Of a DNA stretch of 17,230 nucleotides, positions 14,033 to 17,230 are shown piece after piece. How positions within the stretch are numbered: the first letter of the stretch is position 1; each line of letters starts with the position of its first letter. This DNA is from CAYOWK01 sp964407665 (lineage in GTDB: Bacteria; Pseudomonadota; Alphaproteobacteria; Caulobacterales; Hyphomonadaceae), in NCBI GenBank assembly GCA_964407665.1, contig CAYOWK010000067.1, positions 1 to 17,230 on the forward strand, in the 5' to 3' direction. A program made the position numbers and the translations under genes. The notes beneath the pieces are model-generated. The model was given only the letters and a program-made list of their open reading frames with translations, was not told where the DNA came from and did no database searches.

Positions 14033-16750
14033 TCACTTCACCCGCCGGTCAAGAGAGGCCGACTTCAGCCGGTAGACCAGCTCAAGCGCCTCCCGCGGCG
14101 TCAGCGCGTCCGGATCGAGGTCCTGCAGCATCACTTCGGCGGCGCTCGGCTCCGCGACCCCAACGGGCTCTGGCCGCGCCATCACGTCAGCGAACAGCGG
14201 AAGGTCCTCCAGCCGGCCCTCTCCGGCAGCCTTCGCTTCCAGCTTCTTCAGAACCGCCTCGGCGCGCCGCACAGCTGAAGCCGGCAGGCCGGCCAGCCTG
14301 GCGACCTGAACCCCGTAGGACCGGTCGGCGGCGCCCGGCTTCACTTCATGCAGGAACACCAGATCGCCGCCCCACTCCTGGGCCCGCAGTGAGACGTTGG
14401 CGCAATGCGCCAGCTGGCCCGCCAGACCTGTCAGCTCGTGGTAGTGGGTGGCGAACAGGGCGCGGCACCGGTTCACTTCGTGCAGGTGTTCGACCGCCGC
14501 CCAGGCGATGGCCATGCCGTCCCAGGTTGACGTCCCGCGCCCGACCTCATCGAGAATGACGAGGGAGTCGCGCGTCGCCAGATTGAGGATCGCAGCCGTC
14601 TCGATCATCTCGACCATGAAGGTGGAGCGGCCGCGCGACAGGTCGTCCGAGGCGCCGACACGCGAGAAGATCCTGTCCGCGAGGCCAAGCCGGAACCTGC
14701 GCGCCGGCACGAACAGTCCCGCCTGGGCCATGATCGCCAGCAGGGCGTTCTGGCGGAGGAAGGTGGACTTGCCCGCCATGTTGGGACCGGTCACCAGAAG
14801 CAGCCGGGCGCCCGCCTCTCCACGCGCGTCGAGCGTGCAGTCGTTGGGTGTGAAGCCCTGCCCCGCCGCCCTCAGCGACGCCTCCACGACTGGATGCCGG
14901 GCGCCTTCAGCGCAGAAGACCGGGCTGTCGGCGATCTCGGGCCTTACCGCCGTCACCCCGCTCGCCCACTCCGCACCAGCGGCTGCAACATCAAGCCGCG
15001 CCAGGGCGTCGGCTGCAGCTGAAAGCTGCTGGCCCAGCGCCTCTGCTTCATCGCAGAGGCCGCTGAAGATCTCGAGCTCGCGACCCAGCGCCTCGCCATC
15101 TGCACGAGAAATGCGGGCCTCGAGCGCCGACAGATCCGTCGTGGAGAAACGGACCGCGTTCGACATCGTCTGGCGGTGAATGAACAGGGCATTGAGGGGC
15201 GCGGTCATCATCGGGTCGGCGTTGCGGGCCGTCACCTCTATGAAATAGCCGAGCACGTTGTTGTGCTTGATGCGCAGGCCCTGAACGCCGGATTTTGCAG
15301 CGTACTCGGACTCCAGCCGCGCGATGACCCCGCGCGCATTCTCCTTGAGCGCACGGGCCTCATCCAGCGCGGCATCAAACCCGGGCGCTATGAACCCGCC
15401 ATCCCGTGTCCACTGGGGCGGCTGGTCGATCAGCGCCCGCCCCACCGCCTCCGCGAAAGCCGCTGCCTCCGGCTTGTCAGCCAGCGACAGGGTCCGGCAG
15501 GCCTCCGCGATCTCGTCGGGCAGACCGCCTGCCTCCGCTGCGAGTTCAGCTGCAATCCGCTCGCCGACCACAATACAGGCGCACAGCGCCGCCAGATCGC
15601 GCGGCCCCCCCCTGCGCAGCAAAAGCCGCATGCGGGCGCGTTCAAGGTCGGCTGCAGCTCGCAGCCTCTCCCGCACGATGCTCCGCCGCTCGGTTGCATC
15701 GTGGAAGAAGGAGACCGCGTCCAGCCGCCGCTCGATCTCCGCCCGGTCGCGCACTGGCCGGGTGATGCGATCGCAGAGCAGCCGCCCGCCCGCCGCCGTG
15801 ACCGTGCGGTCGACCGACGCGACCAGCGAGCCGGACTTCTCGCCCCGGGCGGAGCGCTCGAGTTCGAGGCTGGCGCGCGTCGCCGGATCAATCGCCACGA
15901 AACTGTCCGCCTGCGCACGAACGGGCGGATCCAGCCGCGCCGCCCCGCCCGCCTGCGTCACGGCGAGGTAGTCGAACAGGAGGGCGCAGGCGGCCAGTTC
16001 CGCGCGGCTGAACGACCCGAACCCGTCCAGAGACGACACGCCATAGGCCGACTTCATCAACCGTTCGCCCAGCTTCGCGTCAGCGCGCACATCTGGCCGG
16101 GGCGTCACGCTGAACTCGGACTGCAGCGCCATGCCTTCCGGGCGGGAGAGTATCGATTCGGCCACCAGCAGCTCTTGCGGGGCGATGGCGGCGATCGCCT
16201 CGGGGACGGCTGCGGCCGGGAGGCTGTGGATCTCGATCCGGCCCGTCGACACGTCCGCAACAGCAAGCCCCGCCTCCAGCCCGCCGCCGGCGAACCCCAG
16301 CGCCGCCAGCCGGTTGGCCCGTCCGGACTCCAGAAGCGCGTCCTCGGTGATCGTGCCGGGCGTCACCACCCTGACGACCTCGCGCCGGACCACTGCCTTG
16401 GCGCCGCGCTTGCGCGCCTCGGCCGGATCTTCGACCTGTTCGCAGACCGCGACGCGGTGACCCTGCCGGATCAGACGCATCAGATAGGCCTCGGAGGAAT
16501 GGTGGGGAACGCCCGCCATCGGAATAGGCGCGCCTTCGTGCTGTCCCCGGTGCGTCAGTGTGATATCGAGTGCGCGGGCCGCGACATGCGCGTCCTCGAA
16601 GAAAAGTTCGTAGAAATCTCCCATGCGGAAGAAGAGAAGCGCATCAGCGTGCCCTGCTTTCAGGGCAAGATATTGCGCCATGAAGGGGGTTGTACCCGCC
16701 TTGTCGGCCGCAAGTGCGGTGTCATCTGTCGTCGGAATGTCCGGCTTCAT
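14033..16750 (-). CDS. mutS: DNA mismatch repair protein MutS
   Basis: Recognises mispaired bases and small loops after replication and recruits MutL using ATP. With the start at ATG 16750-16748 it has 905 residues. Seen in order: the mismatch-reading GDFYELF (residues 44-50; Phe-Tyr-Glu at 46-48) and IPMAGVPHHSSEAYL in domain I; the long lever/clamp middle; the Walker A loop GPNMAGKST (about 655-663, Lys661); STFMVEMIETA; the Walker B SLVILDEVGRGTSTWDG; and ATHYHEL. Walker A has Ala where E. coli has Gly, as I recall for alphaproteobacteria. Start choice is open: an in-frame TTG at 16780 adds ten residues, and neither start has a clear ribosome site. A run of eight Gs (minus strand, 15612-15605) lies in the coding region near residue 380. 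It is followed by the S9 peptidase gene and is divergent from maeB. Confidence 0.96.
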   Translation of the reverse strand: MKPDIPTTDDTALAADKAGTTPFMAQYLALKAGHADALLFFRMGDFYELFFEDAHVAARALDITLTHRGQHEGAPIPMAGVPHHSSEAYLMRLIRQGHRVAVCEQVEDPAEARKRGAKAVVRREVVRVVTPGTITEDALLESGRANRLAALGFAGGGLEAGLAVADVSTGRIEIHSLPAAAVPEAIAAIAPQELLVAESILSRPEGMALQSEFSVTPRPDVRADAKLGERLMKSAYGVSSLDGFGSFSRAELAACALLFDYLAVTQAGGAARLDPPVRAQADSFVAIDPATRASLELERSARGEKSGSLVASVDRTVTAAGGRLLCDRITRPVRDRAEIERRLDAVSFFHDATERRSIVRERLRAAADLERARMRLLLRRGGPRDLAALCACIVVGERIAAELAAEAGGLPDEIAEACRTLSLADKPEAAAFAEAVGRALIDQPPQWTRDGGFIAPGFDAALDEARALKENARGVIARLESEYAAKSGVQGLRIKHNNVLGYFIEVTARNADPMMTAPLNALFIHRQTMSNAVRFSTTDLSALEARISRADGEALGRELEIFSGLCDEAEALGQQLSAAADALARLDVAAAGAEWASGVTAVRPEIADSPVFCAEGARHPVVEASLRAAGQGFTPNDCTLDARGEAGARLLLVTGPNMAGKSTFLRQNALLAIMAQAGLFVPARRFRLGLADRIFSRVGASDDLSRGRSTFMVEMIETAAILNLATRDSLVILDEVGRGTSTWDGMAIAWAAVEHLHEVNRCRALFATHYHELTGLAGQLAHCANVSLRAQEWGGDLVFLHEVKPGAADRSYGVQVARLAGLPASAVRRAEAVLKKLEAKAAGEGRLEDLPLFADVMARPEPVGVAEPSAAEVMLQDLDPDALTPREALELVYRLKSASLDRRVK

Positions 16751-16879
16751 GCTTGATTCGGGGGCCGATTGCGGCTTCAAGCGCCCCGGGGGGGACGCAA
16801 CGACCCTGCCTAGCTACACGCGCCTGCGCTCTCAAGCCCGATCAACGCTCAATCAACGTCAGTCAGCCGATTACCCACA
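16751..16879. promoter_or_regulatory. Divergent promoter region between mutS and maeB
   Basis: 129 bases separate the two divergent starts and must hold both promoters. I see no consensus -35/-10 pair. Visible features are a CCCC-GGGGGGG run (16784-16794) and a direct repeat ATCAACG (16841-16847 and 16852-16858) ahead of maeB. Confidence 0.35.
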
Positions 16880-17230
16880 ATGACAACCAAAAGACCCAGC
16901 GTGACGGACGAGGAAGCGCTCGCCTTCCACCGGTATCCCCGGCCCGGCAAGATCTCGATCACCCCAACCAAGCCCATGGCGACCCAGCGCGACCTCGCCC
17001 TGGCCTATTCGCCGGGCGTGGCCGTGCCCGTGAAAGCCATCGCGGCTGATCCGGACACCGCCTACGATTACACCTCCAAGGGCAACCTGGTGGCCGTGAT
17101 TTCCAACGGCACGGCCATCCTCGGTCTGGGCGACCTCGGGTCGCTGGCCTCCAAGCCTGTGATGGAAGGCAAGTCCGTCCTCTTCAAGCGGTTCGCGGAC
17201 GTCGATTCGATCGACATCGAGGTCGACGAG
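16880..17230 (+). CDS. maeB: NADP-dependent malic enzyme (MaeB type), N-terminal part (cut by window edge)
   Basis: Converts malate to pyruvate and CO2 with reduction of NADP(+), linking the citrate cycle to gluconeogenesis and NADPH supply. The 117 visible residues are the start of the malic domain: EALAFHRYPRPGKISI (12-27), LAYSPGVA (41-48, with the expected catalytic Tyr43), the GNLVAVISNGTAILGLGDLG block (68-87), and VMEGKSVLFKRFA (94-106, with the expected catalytic Lys98). MaeB-type proteins are usually about 750 residues, with a C-terminal phosphotransacetylase-like domain that would lie beyond the window. I chose ATG 16880 because the family N-terminus follows at once, although no strong ribosome site precedes it. 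It is divergent from mutS. NADP versus NAD preference is inferred from family type only. Confidence 0.93.
   Translation, partial: MTTKRPSVTDEEALAFHRYPRPGKISITPTKPMATQRDLALAYSPGVAVPVKAIAADPDTAYDYTSKGNLVAVISNGTAILGLGDLGSLASKPVMEGKSVLFKRFADVDSIDIEVDE

Noticed and set aside
15176..16756. 526-codon open frame on the plus strand
   Set aside because: Antisense to mutS, with no ribosome site or domain.

Overview
This window looks like a piece of an alphaproteobacterial chromosome, most likely of the Hyphomonadaceae/Caulobacterales type. The evidence is high GC, long GC-driven antisense open frames, alphaproteobacterial-style housekeeping proteins, and mutS lying close to glnD and murJ, a neighbourhood I recall from this class. 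The assignment is from recognition only; no database search was possible. Almost all of the sequence is conserved housekeeping or common accessory genes. I see no phage, insertion sequence with transposase, CRISPR array, tRNA or rRNA.

Layout, left to right. 1-436 is the start of argG (arginine synthesis), cut by the window edge. Divergent from it is a secreted TraB/GumN-family protein (577-1455), which converges on a PfpI/DJ-1-like protein (1474-2058). A small stand-alone von Willebrand A protein (2224-2856) shares a strong hairpin terminator with a lysine/alanine-rich histone H1-like protein (2948-3304, minus). After a 384-base non-coding stretch comes purH (3689-5308, minus). Directly upstream of its ribosome binding site is a 117-base element built of two large palindromes and bounded by inverted CTAGAGC ends.

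The second part is a long minus-strand run. It holds a dienelactone-hydrolase-like lipoprotein (5555-6454), murJ (6567-8159) and glnD (8187-11027), with glnD and murJ only 27 bases apart. Beyond a structured spacer is a very small single-membrane-segment protein (11218-11478) interrupted by a 100-N scaffold gap. The gap has the same 35 bases on both sides, so it is most likely an unmerged contig overlap. Next come an oligopeptidase B-type S9 peptidase with a lipoprotein signal (11797-13995) and mutS (14033-16750), 37 bases apart and probably co-transcribed. Divergent from mutS, at the right edge, is the start of a MaeB-type malic enzyme (16880-17230).

The genes serve nucleotide and amino-acid synthesis (purH, argG), nitrogen signalling (glnD), peptidoglycan precursor export (murJ), DNA repair (mutS), carbon metabolism (maeB) and envelope hydrolysis (two lipoprotein-type hydrolases, TraB/GumN). 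I find no convincing new multi-gene system. The items most worth a second look are the purH-leader palindromic element, the small membrane protein with its gap and structured 3' flank, and an eight-G run inside mutS.
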